Assembly: GCF_022899245.1 (NCBI RefSeq)
Contig: NZ_JALJAZ010000002.1
Span: 1-64,000 of the forward strand
Direction: 5' to 3'
Origin: Falsirhodobacter halotolerans
Lineage (GTDB): Bacteria; Pseudomonadota; Alphaproteobacteria; Rhodobacterales; Rhodobacteraceae
Length of the DNA: 64,000 nucleotides
The notes beneath the pieces were generated by a model. That model made no database searches. It saw only the letters and a list, made by a program, of their open reading frames with translations, and was not told the origin of the DNA. The position numbers and the translations under genes are program-made. Of this stretch, positions 52,861-62,277 are shown piece by piece. How positions within the stretch are numbered: the stretch's first letter is position 1; the number at the start of each line of letters is the position of its first letter.

Positions 52861-53940
52861 TTGCGCAAGATTCCATGCGTTCTGATGCGCGGCGGCACGT
52901 CGCGCGGCCCATTCTTTTTGTCTGACGACCTGCCGGACGATGCGACCGAACGCGACGCGATCCTGGTTTCGGCCATGGGATCGGGCCACCCGTTGCAGAT
53001 CGACGGGATCGGCGGGGGCAATCCGCTGACCAGCAAGGTGGCGATCGTGGGGCGCAGTGCGCGGCCCGATGCCGATGTGGATTACCTGTTCGCGCAGGTG
53101 AACGTCACGCGGGCGCTGGTCGATACCGCCCCGAACTGCGGCAACATGCTGGCGGCTGTCGGCCCCTTCGCGATCGAACGGGGGCTGGTCACGGCCACAG
53201 ACCCCGAAACCACTCTGACCATTTTCAACGTCAACACCGGCAAGCGCATTCAGGCGATCGTCCAGACCCCCGGCGGCATCGTCAATTACGAGGGCGACAC
53301 CGCCATCGCGGGCGTGCCGGGCACGGCGGCCCCCGTGCGTCTGGCCTTTCTGGATGCTGCAGGGTCCAAGACGGGCAAACTTCTGCCCACCGACGCCGCG
53401 CGCGATACCGTGGACGGGATCGAGGTCACGCATTTCGATATGGCGGTGGCCGCCCTTCTGGCGCCCGCCGAGGCGTTCGGCAAGACCGGGCAGGAGACGC
53501 CCGCCGATCTGGATGCCGACCGCGACTTCATGGCGCGGCTGGAGCGGGTTCGGCTGGAATCGGGCCGCCGCATGGGCCTTGGGGACGTGACGGATATGGT
53601 CATCCCCAAGCCGATCCTGCTGTCCCGCCCGACGGATGGCGCAACCATCACCGCGCGGTATTTCATGCCGCACGCCTGCCATACGGCGGTCGCGATCACC
53701 GGCGCGGTCTGCATCGCGTCGGCCTGCTGCACGCCGGGAACGGTGGCGCATGATCTGGCGGACCTGCCCGAACCGGATGCCGAAGGCCGCCGTCGGCTTG
53801 TCATCCGCCATCCCTCCGGCGAAACGCCGGTGGAGATCGAGCAGGATCCCGCGACGGGGGAGGTCACGCGCGCCATGGTCATTCGCACGGCGCGCCGCCT
53901 GTTCGACGGCTTTGTCCATGTCCGCGACCACGTCGCCTGA
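52861..53940 (+). CDS. PrpF/4-oxalomesaconate-tautomerase-like isomerase
   Basis: 359 residues. Start is TTG, supported by GGAGGA 9 bases upstream and by the family N-terminus RKIPCVLMRGGTSRGPFFL. Other motifs: DGIGGGNPLTSKVAIV, DTAPNCGNMLAAVGPFAIE (catalytic Cys region), and YFMPHACHTAVAITGAVCIASA. Relatives isomerise methylaconitate (PrpF) or 4-oxalomesaconate (GalD). Followed by a tricarboxylate-type importer, so an imported tri- or unsaturated carboxylate is the likely substrate class. Confidence 0.9.
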   Translation: MRKIPCVLMRGGTSRGPFFLSDDLPDDATERDAILVSAMGSGHPLQIDGIGGGNPLTSKVAIVGRSARPDADVDYLFAQVNVTRALVDTAPNCGNMLAAVGPFAIERGLVTATDPETTLTIFNVNTGKRIQAIVQTPGGIVNYEGDTAIAGVPGTAAPVRLAFLDAAGSKTGKLLPTDAARDTVDGIEVTHFDMAVAALLAPAEAFGKTGQETPADLDADRDFMARLERVRLESGRRMGLGDVTDMVIPKPILLSRPTDGATITARYFMPHACHTAVAITGAVCIASACCTPGTVAHDLADLPEPDAEGRRRLVIRHPSGETPVEIEQDPATGEVTRAMVIRTARRLFDGFVHVRDHVA

Positions 53941-53964
53941 GAATTTACCGAGGAGGAGAGAACG

Positions 53965-55044
53965 ATGACCACCCTATTCAAACCGATCCGCGCCCTGATG
54001 CTGTGCGCGACCGCCGCCCTGCCGCTGTCCGCCACGGCGCAGGATTTCGCGGGGGAAACCGTCGAATGGACCATTCCGTTCGGCGTGGGCGGCGGCACCG
54101 ACGTCTGGGCGCGGTTCTTTGCCCCGCAACTGAGCCAGACGCTGCCGGGCAACCCCACCGTGATCGTGCTGAACGTGCCGGGGGGCGGGTCCATCACCGG
54201 GGCGAACCAGTTCCACGCGCGCGCGACGGATGACGGTCTGTCGATCCTCGGCACCTCCGCCTCCACCCAGTATCCGGCGATCCTGGGCGATCCGCGCGTG
54301 CGCTACGACTATGCCGACTGGACAGCGGTTCTGGCCTCGCCCACCGGCGGCGTCGTCTATGCCGATCCGAAATACGGCGTGACCGGCGCGGACGGGATCG
54401 ACACCCTGCGCGCGCAGGAAATCCGCTTTGCAAGCCAGGGTGCCACCGCGCTGGAAATGCCGGTCCTGCTGGCCCTGAAGATGCTGGAGCTGAACATCCG
54501 TCCGGTCTTCGGCATGGAAAGCCGCGGCGCGGGCCGTCTGGCGTTCGAGCGGGGCGAGGCCGGGATCGATTTCCAGACCGCGTCGGCCTATCTCAACAGC
54601 GTTGTGCCGCTGGTGGAAAGCGGCAAGGCCGTGCCGCTGTTCTCCATGGGGGTCGTGGATGCCGACGGCAACGTCAGCCGCGATCCGTCCTTCCCCGATG
54701 TGCCGACCTTCGTGGAATTCTACGAACAGGCCATGGGCGCGCCGCCCGAGGGGCAATCGTTCGAGGCGTGGAAGGCGCTGATGATCGCCGGCTATTCCCT
54801 GCAGAAGATGATCGTGCTGCCCAAGGACGTGCCGGAGGAGGTTCTGGCCGCCTATACCGACGCCGCGCACAAGATCGTCGAGGCGCCCGATTTCCGCGAA
54901 CGCGCGGGCGAAGAGATCGGCGTTTACGACCAGCTTGTCGGCGAGGAGGCCAACACCGCCCTTCAGAACGCGCTGACGGTCGATGAGGACATTCGCACCT
55001 TCCTGACCGACTGGCTGTCCGAAGATTACAACGTCCGCTTCTGA
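53965..55044 (+). CDS. tctC: Tripartite tricarboxylate transporter binding protein
   Basis: 359 residues. GAGGAGAG precedes the start by 3-8 bases. Signal peptide MTTLFKPIRALMLCATAALPLSATAQD. TctC fold: TIPFGVGGGTDVWARFFAPQLSQTLPG, IVLNVPGGGSITGANQFHAR and a C-terminal helical tail. Delivers a carboxylate to the membrane subunits encoded next. Confidence 0.9.
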   Translation: MTTLFKPIRALMLCATAALPLSATAQDFAGETVEWTIPFGVGGGTDVWARFFAPQLSQTLPGNPTVIVLNVPGGGSITGANQFHARATDDGLSILGTSASTQYPAILGDPRVRYDYADWTAVLASPTGGVVYADPKYGVTGADGIDTLRAQEIRFASQGATALEMPVLLALKMLELNIRPVFGMESRGAGRLAFERGEAGIDFQTASAYLNSVVPLVESGKAVPLFSMGVVDADGNVSRDPSFPDVPTFVEFYEQAMGAPPEGQSFEAWKALMIAGYSLQKMIVLPKDVPEEVLAAYTDAAHKIVEAPDFRERAGEEIGVYDQLVGEEANTALQNALTVDEDIRTFLTDWLSEDYNVRF

Positions 55045-55070
55045 GTGGACGACAAAGGGGGGAGATGACG

Positions 55071-57017
55071 ATGTTCGATGTTGCGCTTTCCGCGCTTGGG
55101 CAGGTGATGACGGTCGGTCACCTGTCGTTTCTGGTGCTCGGCGTGATGGTCGGGCTGATCGTGGGGATCCTGCCCGGTCTGGGCGGGATCGCGGGGATGT
55201 CGATCCTCCTCCCCTTCCTTTACGGGATGGAGCCGACGGCCGCCCTGGGGATGCTGATCGGCATGGTGGCCGTGATCCCCACGGGCGACACCTTCACCTC
55301 GGTCATGATGGGCATTCCCGGATCCAGCGCCAGTCAGGCGACGGTGCTGGACGGGTTCCCCATGGCCAAACGCGGCGAGGCGGCGCGCGCGCTGTCCGCC
55401 GCCTTCACCAGTTCGCTTCTGGGCGGGATCATCGGGGCGATTGTTCTGTCCTTCGCCATCGTGATCGCGCGGCCGCTGGTCCTTGGTTTTTCCTCGGCCG
55501 AACTGTTCATGCTGACCCTGTTCGGCCTGTCGATGGTGGCCGTCTTGTCGGGGCGAAGCCTGACCAAGGGCATCGCCGCGGCGGGTCTGGGTCTTGTCAT
55601 CGGCGCGATCGGCACGGCCCCCGCCACGGGCGAGGCGCGGATGACGTTGGGCATCGACTATCTTTATGACGGCGTGCCGCTGGTCGTGGTGGCGATGGGC
55701 CTGTTCGCCATCCCCGAGATCATCGACCTTCTGAAACGCGGCACCGCCATTTCCGACAGCACCCCCTTGGGCGGCGGCTGGACGAAGGGGCTGCGCGACG
55801 TGCTGTCCCATCCGTGGCTGGTCGCGCGTTGCGCCAGCCTCGGCTGCGTCATCGGCGCGCTTCCGGGCCTGGGCGGCGCGGTGGTGGACTGGATCGCCTA
55901 CAGCCATGTGGTGCAGACCAGCCGCGACCGCAGCCAGTTCGGCAAGGGCGACGTGCGCGGCGTGATCGCACCGGAATCGGCCAACAACGCCTGTCAGGGC
56001 GGAGCGCTGGTCCCCACCCTTCTGTTCGGTGTGCCAGGCTCGGGCGCGATGGCGGTGTTTCTGGGCGGCATGGTCCTTCTGGGCATCCAGCCCGGCGTGA
56101 CCATGGTCGAAACCCGTCTGGACCTGACCTACACGATCATCTGGTCGCTGGCTTTGGCCAACGTCGTCGGCGCGGGTCTGTGCGTGATGCTCGCGCGCTA
56201 TGTCGCGCGGCTGACGCAGGTGCCCTTCGTGCTGCTGGCCCCGTTCATGCTGATGATCGCGATGTTCGCGGCGTTCCAGGCCTTCCGCTCGATGGAGGAT
56301 CTGGTGGCGTTGATCGTGATGGGGGTCGTGGGCGTCTATATGCGCCGGTTCGGCTGGCCCCGCCCGGCGCTGCTGATCGGCTTCGTGCTGGCGGCAGGGG
56401 CAGAGAACTACCTGTATCAGGCGGTGCAATTCTATGGCAACGAATGGATGCTGCGCCCCGGCGTCATCATCATCGCGCTGATCACCGTGGTTTCGGTGTT
56501 CCTCGGCCTGCGCTTTGGCGCGGGCGTGTCGAGCGAGGGGGACAGCGACGTCACCGATCAGCAGACGCGCGGCCGTCAGATGGCCTTTGCCGGGTTGCTG
56601 ATCGTCGTGGCGGCCTTCTGCATCTATGAGGCGGTGGGCCTCAGCTTCCTCGGCATGATCTTCCCGCTGATCATCGGCATCCTGGCGCTGGCCGGGGCCG
56701 TGGGGGTGGCCTTCCGCATCCGGCAGGGGCGCGTGTCCGAAATCCACGACGACGACGCGACCGCTGCGGTGGAAGGGCGCTGGTCGGGGCGGGAGACCTA
56801 TCTTGCCGTCTTTGCCGCGCTGGTGGCGCTGGTCTGGATCATCGGCTTCATTCCGGCGATGGCGGTGTTCTTCCCGACCTTCCTGATCGTGGCCGGGAAA
56901 ACGCGCCCGCTTCTGGCCGCGGCGCTGACCGCAGGGGCCGTCGCCTTCATCTGGGGCATCACCTGGGCCATGACCCTGCGCCTGCCGCAAGGGCTGATCC
57001 TGCCCCTGCTGCAATAA
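55071..57017 (+). CDS. tctA: Fused TctA-TctB membrane subunit of a TTT transporter
   Basis: 648 residues from ATG 55071 (GGAG ends 6 bases before; the ATG at 55065 is too close). Residues 1-500 are TctA: GLIVGILPGLGGIAGMSILLPF near 30, GIPGSSASQATVLDGFPMAKRGEAARAL near 80, PESANNACQGGALVPTLLFGVPGSGAMAVFLG near 305. Residues about 505-648 add four more helices typical of the separate small subunit TctB (MAFAGLLIVVAAFCIYEAVGLSF, then RETYLAVFAALVALVWIIGF). The fusion explains why no tctB gene lies nearby. Confidence 0.9.
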   Translation: MFDVALSALGQVMTVGHLSFLVLGVMVGLIVGILPGLGGIAGMSILLPFLYGMEPTAALGMLIGMVAVIPTGDTFTSVMMGIPGSSASQATVLDGFPMAKRGEAARALSAAFTSSLLGGIIGAIVLSFAIVIARPLVLGFSSAELFMLTLFGLSMVAVLSGRSLTKGIAAAGLGLVIGAIGTAPATGEARMTLGIDYLYDGVPLVVVAMGLFAIPEIIDLLKRGTAISDSTPLGGGWTKGLRDVLSHPWLVARCASLGCVIGALPGLGGAVVDWIAYSHVVQTSRDRSQFGKGDVRGVIAPESANNACQGGALVPTLLFGVPGSGAMAVFLGGMVLLGIQPGVTMVETRLDLTYTIIWSLALANVVGAGLCVMLARYVARLTQVPFVLLAPFMLMIAMFAAFQAFRSMEDLVALIVMGVVGVYMRRFGWPRPALLIGFVLAAGAENYLYQAVQFYGNEWMLRPGVIIIALITVVSVFLGLRFGAGVSSEGDSDVTDQQTRGRQMAFAGLLIVVAAFCIYEAVGLSFLGMIFPLIIGILALAGAVGVAFRIRQGRVSEIHDDDATAAVEGRWSGRETYLAVFAALVALVWIIGFIPAMAVFFPTFLIVAGKTRPLLAAALTAGAVAFIWGITWAMTLRLPQGLILPLLQ

Positions 57018-57027
57018 GGCGATCTTG

Positions 57028-57052
57028 CACCGGGGGCGTTCCGCGCCCGGTG
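57028..57052 (+). terminator. Hairpin after the TTT operon
   Basis: CACCGGG/CCCGGTG with a short inner CG/CG extension, 10 bases after the tctA stop. No T-run follows. Candidate terminator. Confidence 0.5.
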
Positions 57053-57177
57053 AAACCGGGTCCATGAAGGGATGAAGGCGTGACCACCCACGCCCATTTT
57101 TTCACCTTCGGATCCGCCCCCCCTTTCCTACCCTGCGCCAGCGCCAACCCCCGCTGCCAATTCCCCTGTGGAATAGT

Positions 57178-57194
57178 TTCGTCACGATTCGTCA
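57178..57194. promoter_or_regulatory. Direct repeat TTCGTCA, 10-bp period, in the 238-base gap before the amidohydrolase operon
   Basis: TTCGTCA at 57178-57184 and 57188-57194, one helical turn apart, about 60 bases before the start at 57256. Could be an activator site near the promoter. Nothing else clear in 57053-57255. Confidence 0.25.
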
Positions 57195-57255
57195 TTGGAC
57201 AGCGCGCCCCCCCCTGTCGAACGCTGGAGACATCACGTTCACAGGGAAACGACCC

Positions 57256-58686
57256 ATGCAAAACAGCGATCCGATCTGGTCCCATGTCGAGGATCATCGC
57301 GACGATCTCGTCGGTCTGGCCGACCGCGTCTGGGGGATGCCGGAACTGCTTTATGCCGAATACCGATCCTGCGCGGAACATGCGGCGATGCTGCGCGACA
57401 AGGGCTTTGCCGTCACCGAAGAGGTGGCGGGCATTCCCACCGCGGTGATGGGCGAGGCGGGGTCGGGCGGGCCGGTCATCGCGATCCTTGGCGAATACGA
57501 CGCCCTGCCGGGGCTGAGCCAGGTCGCGGGCATCGCGGAACCCCGTCCCGACACGGTGGGCGGCGCGGGCCATGGCTGCGGGCACAACCTTCTGGGGTCG
57601 GCCGCACTTCTGGCGGCCTGCGCGCTGAAGGATTGGCTGGCCGCCACCGGCACGCCGGGGCGCGTGCGCTACTACGGCTGCCCGGCCGAGGAAGGGGGGG
57701 CGGCCAAGGCCTTCATGGTGCGCGACGGCGCGTTCGACGGCGTGGACGCCGCGATCACATGGCACCCCGCCACGATGACCAAGGTGGACGAGGCCGAGAG
57801 CTTGGCCAACACCCGCATGGATTTCACCTTCACCGGCCGCGCCAGCCACGCCGCCGCCGCCCCGCATCTGGGCCGCTCCGCATTGGACGCCGCCGAACTG
57901 ATGGCGGTGGGCGTGAACTATCTGCGCGAGCACGTCCCGCAGGAAAGCCGCATCCACTACGCCTATCTGGATGCGGGCGGCACCGCGCCCAATGTGGTGC
58001 AGGCGCGCACCAAGGTCCGCTATGCCATCCGCTCCACCACCCTGGCCGGGATGCTGGCGCTGAACGAACGGGTGAAGAAGATCGCGAACGGCGCGGCGAT
58101 GATGACCGAAACGCAGGTCGACATCTCCATCATGTCCGCCGTGTCCAACATGCTGGGCAACACCCCGCTGGAGGAGGCGATGCAGGCCGCGATGGACGAT
58201 CTGGGTGGCGTCGATTTCGACGAGGCCGACCGCGCCTATGCCGCCGAGATCCAGAAGACGCTGAACGCCGAGGACATCGCCGCCTGCTACAAGGCCAACG
58301 GCCTGAAGGTGCGGACGGACGAGGCGCTGTGCGATTACGTCGTGCCGATGGCGAACCGGGGCGCCAAGATGATGGGATCGACCGACGTGGCCGACGTGTC
58401 GTGGAAGGTGCCGCTGGTGCAGGCCCGCGTGTCCACCGTGGCCATCGGCACACCGGCGCACAGCTGGCAGATCACCGCGCAGGGCAAATCCCCCGCCGCG
58501 CACAAGGGCATGACCTATGCCGCCAAGATCATGGGCGCGGTGGCCCGCCGCCTGATGACCGACGCCGACCTTCTGGCCCGCGCCCGGCGCGACCATGCCG
58601 ACCGGCTGGCGGCCGACCCCTATGTCTGCCCGATCCCGGACGACGTGCGCCCGCCGCTGCAACCCCGCCCATTCGCCGCCGAATAA
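57256..58686 (+). CDS. M20 amidohydrolase, AbgB-like (aminobenzoyl-glutamate utilisation type)
   Basis: 476 residues, near the size of AbgB. Motifs: LADRVWGMPELLYAEYRS, ILGEYDALPGLSQVAG, GGAGHGCGHNLLGSAALLAA (metal ligands), YYGCPAEEGGAAKAFM, GRASHAAAAPHLGRSALDA and GTPAHSWQITAQGKSPAAHKGM. AbgB with AbgA cleaves p-aminobenzoyl-glutamate. No abgA partner is present, so it may be a homomeric amino-acyl amide hydrolase. It heads the operon of a peptide-type importer and probably acts on what that imports. Confidence 0.87.
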   Translation: MQNSDPIWSHVEDHRDDLVGLADRVWGMPELLYAEYRSCAEHAAMLRDKGFAVTEEVAGIPTAVMGEAGSGGPVIAILGEYDALPGLSQVAGIAEPRPDTVGGAGHGCGHNLLGSAALLAACALKDWLAATGTPGRVRYYGCPAEEGGAAKAFMVRDGAFDGVDAAITWHPATMTKVDEAESLANTRMDFTFTGRASHAAAAPHLGRSALDAAELMAVGVNYLREHVPQESRIHYAYLDAGGTAPNVVQARTKVRYAIRSTTLAGMLALNERVKKIANGAAMMTETQVDISIMSAVSNMLGNTPLEEAMQAAMDDLGGVDFDEADRAYAAEIQKTLNAEDIAACYKANGLKVRTDEALCDYVVPMANRGAKMMGSTDVADVSWKVPLVQARVSTVAIGTPAHSWQITAQGKSPAAHKGMTYAAKIMGAVARRLMTDADLLARARRDHADRLAADPYVCPIPDDVRPPLQPRPFAAE

Positions 58687-58726
58687 GCCGGATCAACCGG
58701 CCTTCATCATCAACAGGGAAACAACC

Positions 58727-60316
58727 ATGAACCTTCGCACTCGCCTGCTGACCGGCGTGGCCTGCCTTATGGCCGCCCCCGCGCTGGCCGCCACCCCCGA
58801 CAACGCCCTTGTCATGGCGTGGAACATCGACGCCATCTCCACCTTCGATCCGGCCCAGATCGGCGAGGTGGTGACAAGCGAGCTGGTCTCCAACACCTGC
58901 GAAAACCTTGTGGAATTCCGCCCCGACGCGGAATCCGAGGTGGACCCCGCCTTCGCCACAAGCTGGGAGATGAGCGAGGACGGCAAGGAGCTGACCTTCC
59001 ATCTGCGCCAAGGGGCGGTCTTCCCCTCGGGCAACCCGGTCACGGCGGAGGACACGATGTGGTCCTTGAAGCGCGTGCTGACCCTTGGCTTCGGCAACGC
59101 CGCCGCGCTGACCGAATACGGGTTCACCGTCGAGAACATGGACGCGCGCATCACCGCCCCCGACGACCATACGCTCGTGCTGAAATTCGATCAGGTCTAT
59201 CCCGAAAACCTGCTCCTTCAGGCGATCGGCGCCTATCGCGTTTCGGCCACGCTGGACCGCGCGACGATCATGGAGAACGAGCAGAACGGCGATCTGGGCA
59301 ACGCCTATCTGAACGCGCGCACCGAATGCCTTGGCCCCTATCGTCTGGTGCAGTGGAATCAGGGCGAGGGCATCGTGCTGCAAGCCAACGAGAATTACGA
59401 CGGACCCGCCCCCGGCATCCCGCGCATCCTGATCCGTCACGTCGCCGAAACCGGCACGCAGCGCCTGTTGGTGGAACAGGGCGACGTGGACGTGGCGCGC
59501 GATCTGACGCCCGACGATCTGGCCGCGCTGGATGCCAATCCCGACACCGAAATCGTCTCGGCGCTGAAGCCGCAACTGATCTTCACCACCATGAACGTCG
59601 CCCGCCCGCCTTTCGACAACGACAAGGTGCGCCTCGCGATGAAGTACCTGATCGATTATCAGGCCTTGGGCGACACGGTGATGAACTATCTGGGCCAGCC
59701 GTGGAACAGCTTTGCCCAATCGGGCGCCTGGGGCGCGCTGGAGGGGGATGAGGGCCGTCCCTTCCACCTTGATCTGGAGCGGGCCAAGGAACTGCTGACC
59801 GAAGCGGGCTATCCCGACGGGTTCACGACGACCCTGCTCATCGGGTCGCTGCCGTGGTCCTCGCCCCTGGGCCAGCATCTGCAACAGAACGCGGCCAAGA
59901 TCGGCGTGACGCTGAACATCGAACAGATGGCCAACGCGCAGCTGTTCGCCCGTGCCCGCGCGCGCGATTTCGACGCGATCATCATGGCGTGGATGACCAG
60001 CGTGCCGGACGCCCATGGCAACGCCTCTCGCCTTGTGTCCAACCCCGATAATTCGGACGAGGCGATGCTGACCCAATACCCGTCCTGGCGCGCGAATTAT
60101 TTCGATCCGGACATGAACGCCCGCGTGGCCGACGCCCTGACCGAAACGGATGACGACGCCCGCCGCGCGAAATACCGCAGCCTGCAGGAAGACTGGATGC
60201 AGACGGGCGAAATGGCGATCATGTTCCAGACCTTCAACGTCGCCGCCATCCGCAGCAACGTGGACGGCTGGACGTGGAACGGCTTCCGCACCTATTACGA
60301 GAAGGTGACGAAGTGA
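58727..60316 (+). CDS. Peptide-type ABC solute-binding protein (SBP_bac_5)
   Basis: 529 residues from ATG 58727 with AGGGA upstream. Signal peptide MNLRTRLLTGVACLMAAPALA-A. Family-5 layout: NIDAISTFDPAQIGEVVTSELVSNTCENLVEF, LTFHLRQGAVFPSGNPVTAEDTMWSLKRV, and RLAMKYLIDYQALGD. The stop overlaps a GTG start of the permease. Confidence 0.92.
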   Translation: MNLRTRLLTGVACLMAAPALAATPDNALVMAWNIDAISTFDPAQIGEVVTSELVSNTCENLVEFRPDAESEVDPAFATSWEMSEDGKELTFHLRQGAVFPSGNPVTAEDTMWSLKRVLTLGFGNAAALTEYGFTVENMDARITAPDDHTLVLKFDQVYPENLLLQAIGAYRVSATLDRATIMENEQNGDLGNAYLNARTECLGPYRLVQWNQGEGIVLQANENYDGPAPGIPRILIRHVAETGTQRLLVEQGDVDVARDLTPDDLAALDANPDTEIVSALKPQLIFTTMNVARPPFDNDKVRLAMKYLIDYQALGDTVMNYLGQPWNSFAQSGAWGALEGDEGRPFHLDLERAKELLTEAGYPDGFTTTLLIGSLPWSSPLGQHLQQNAAKIGVTLNIEQMANAQLFARARARDFDAIIMAWMTSVPDAHGNASRLVSNPDNSDEAMLTQYPSWRANYFDPDMNARVADALTETDDDARRAKYRSLQEDWMQTGEMAIMFQTFNVAAIRSNVDGWTWNGFRTYYEKVTK

Positions 60317-61377
60317 CGGCCCTTGCCCGCACGCAGACGCGCCCCCGCAGAAGGGGGCGCCGCGCCCCCTCCCGCCCGCTGGCGATCCTGTCGCGCGTGG
60401 GGTCGGTGATCGTGACGCTGCTGGGGTTGGCGGCGCTGACCTTCCTGATCGGGCGGCTGTTGCCGCTCGATCCCGTGCTGGCGGTTCTGGGCGACAACGC
60501 CACGCCCGAAGCCTATCAACGGATGTATGTGCAGATGGGGCTGGACCAGCCGCTTCTGGTGCAGTTCGGCCATTACCTCTGGGATCTGGTCCGCCTCGAT
60601 TTCGGCAATTCCCTCCTGTCGGGCCGCTCCGTGGCCGAGGAGATCGCCCGCGTCTTTCCCGCCACGCTGGAACTGGCGACCGTGGCGATGGTGATCGGCA
60701 CCGGCATCGGCGTGCCCCTTGGCGTGGTGGCCGCCGTTTACCGCAACACATGGATCGACCACACCGCCCGCATCCTGTCGCTGATCGGATATTCCGCGCC
60801 GAACTTCTGGCTGGGGCTGATGGGGCTTGTGCTCTTCTATGCCATGCTGGGGTGGGTCGGCGGGCCGGGGCGGATCGACTTCATTTATGAATTCGACCTC
60901 AAACCCGTGACCGGCTTTTATCTTCTGGACGCGCTTCTGGCGGGCAACTGGGCGGTGTTCGGCAATGTCTTCAGCCATATCATCCTGCCCGCCGCGATCC
61001 TGGGCCTGACCTCGCTGGCCTATATCTCGCGCATGACGCGTTCCTTCATGATCGAGCAGCTGGAGCAGGAATACGTCATCACCGCCCGCGCCAAGGGGCT
61101 TGGCCTGTGGCGCATCGTCTGGCTGCATGTGTTCCGCAACATCGCCGTGCAGGTGATCACCGTGATCGCCCTCTCCTACGCCTTTCTGCTGGAAGGGGCC
61201 GTGCTGACCGAGACGGTCTTCGCCTGGCCGGGTTTCGGGCGGTTCCTGACGAACTCGCTTCTGGCGGGCGACATGAATTCGGTGGTGGGCTGCACGCTTC
61301 TGATCGGGGTGATCTTCGTGATGCTGAACCTGATCTGCGACCTCCTGTACCGCATCCTCGACCCCCGCACGCGCTGA
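60313..61377 (+). CDS. Peptide ABC permease, DppB class
   Basis: 354 residues from a GTG overlapping the binding-protein stop (GTGA); the in-frame ATG 39 bases earlier lies inside the upstream gene. Arg-rich N-terminus (RPRRRGRRAPSRP), six helices, DPVLAVLGDNATPE after helix 1, and an EAA loop YVITARAKGLGLWRIVWLHVFRNIAVQV. Confidence 0.9.
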   Translation: MTALARTQTRPRRRGRRAPSRPLAILSRVGSVIVTLLGLAALTFLIGRLLPLDPVLAVLGDNATPEAYQRMYVQMGLDQPLLVQFGHYLWDLVRLDFGNSLLSGRSVAEEIARVFPATLELATVAMVIGTGIGVPLGVVAAVYRNTWIDHTARILSLIGYSAPNFWLGLMGLVLFYAMLGWVGGPGRIDFIYEFDLKPVTGFYLLDALLAGNWAVFGNVFSHIILPAAILGLTSLAYISRMTRSFMIEQLEQEYVITARAKGLGLWRIVWLHVFRNIAVQVITVIALSYAFLLEGAVLTETVFAWPGFGRFLTNSLLAGDMNSVVGCTLLIGVIFVMLNLICDLLYRILDPRTR

Positions 61378-61386
61378 GGTATCCTT

Positions 61387-62277
61387 ATGACAGCCCTTTC
61401 CCCCGCGGCCCTCGGGCCCCGCACCCCGGCCGAGGCGCGCCTTCAGCAGCTTCGCATCACCGCGTCGAAACTGCGGCGCAACGGATCGGCCATGTTCGGT
61501 CTGGTCCTGCTGATCGTGATCTTCGGGGCGGCGATCTTCGCGCCGCTTCTGGCCACGCATGACATCTATGCCCAGAACCTGGCCAACCGTCTGGCCGGCC
61601 CGTCGGCCGAACACTGGCTGGGCACGGACGAGCTGGGGCGCGACATCTGGTCCCGCCTGCTTTATGGCGGGCGCATCACGCTCTACATCGCTTGCCTGAC
61701 CGCCGCCATCTCCGCCCCGATCGGGCTGATCGTCGGGATGGTGTCGGGGTGGTTCGGCGGCTGGGTCGATGTGGTTCTGATGCGGATCACCGAGATTTTC
61801 CTCGCCTTTCCGTCGCTGATCCTCGCGCTGGCCTTCGTCGCGGCGCTTGGGCCGTCCATCGACAACGCGATCATCGCCATTTCGCTGGCCACATGGCCCC
61901 CCATCGCCCGTCTGGCGCGGGCCGAGACGATGATGATCCGCCGCGCCGACTATATCGCTGCGGTCCGCCTGCAGGGGGCATCGGCCTGGCACATCATGAC
62001 GCGCCACATTGCGCCGATGTGCGTGCCGTCGGTCATCGCGCGCGTCACGCTGAACATGGCGTCGATCATCCTGTCGGCCGCCGGTCTGGGCTTTCTTGGC
62101 CTTGGCGCGCAGCCGCCCAGCCCGGAATGGGGGGCGATGCTGTCTTCAGCGCGGCAGTTCATCCTGTCGAACGGGCATGTCGCGGCCGCCCCCGGCCTTG
62201 CGATCCTGATGACCTCGCTGGCCTTCAACCTTGTGGGCGACGGCCTGCGCGACGTATTGGACCCCCGCCATGACTGA
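61387..62277 (+). CDS. Peptide ABC permease, DppC class
   Basis: 296 residues. LRRNGSAMFGLVLLIVIFGAAIFAP, HWLGTDELGRDIWSRLLYGGRITL, MVSGWFGGWVDVVLMRITEIFLAFPSLILALAF, EAA loop ADYIAAVRLQGASAWHIMTRHIAPM and C-terminal LVGDGLRDVLDPR. Overlaps the following ATPase gene by 8 bases. Confidence 0.92.
   Translation: MTALSPAALGPRTPAEARLQQLRITASKLRRNGSAMFGLVLLIVIFGAAIFAPLLATHDIYAQNLANRLAGPSAEHWLGTDELGRDIWSRLLYGGRITLYIACLTAAISAPIGLIVGMVSGWFGGWVDVVLMRITEIFLAFPSLILALAFVAALGPSIDNAIIAISLATWPPIARLARAETMMIRRADYIAAVRLQGASAWHIMTRHIAPMCVPSVIARVTLNMASIILSAAGLGFLGLGAQPPSPEWGAMLSSARQFILSNGHVAAAPGLAILMTSLAFNLVGDGLRDVLDPRHD

Noticed and set aside
55026-57065. 679-residue minus-strand open frame
   Set aside because: Extremely His/Asp/Gln-rich shadow of the TctA-TctB gene.
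57018-57255. Small RNA or leader peptide in the gap before the AbgB-like gene
   Set aside because: No convincing small frame with a ribosome-binding site and no promoter-terminator pair beyond the hairpin just after tctA.
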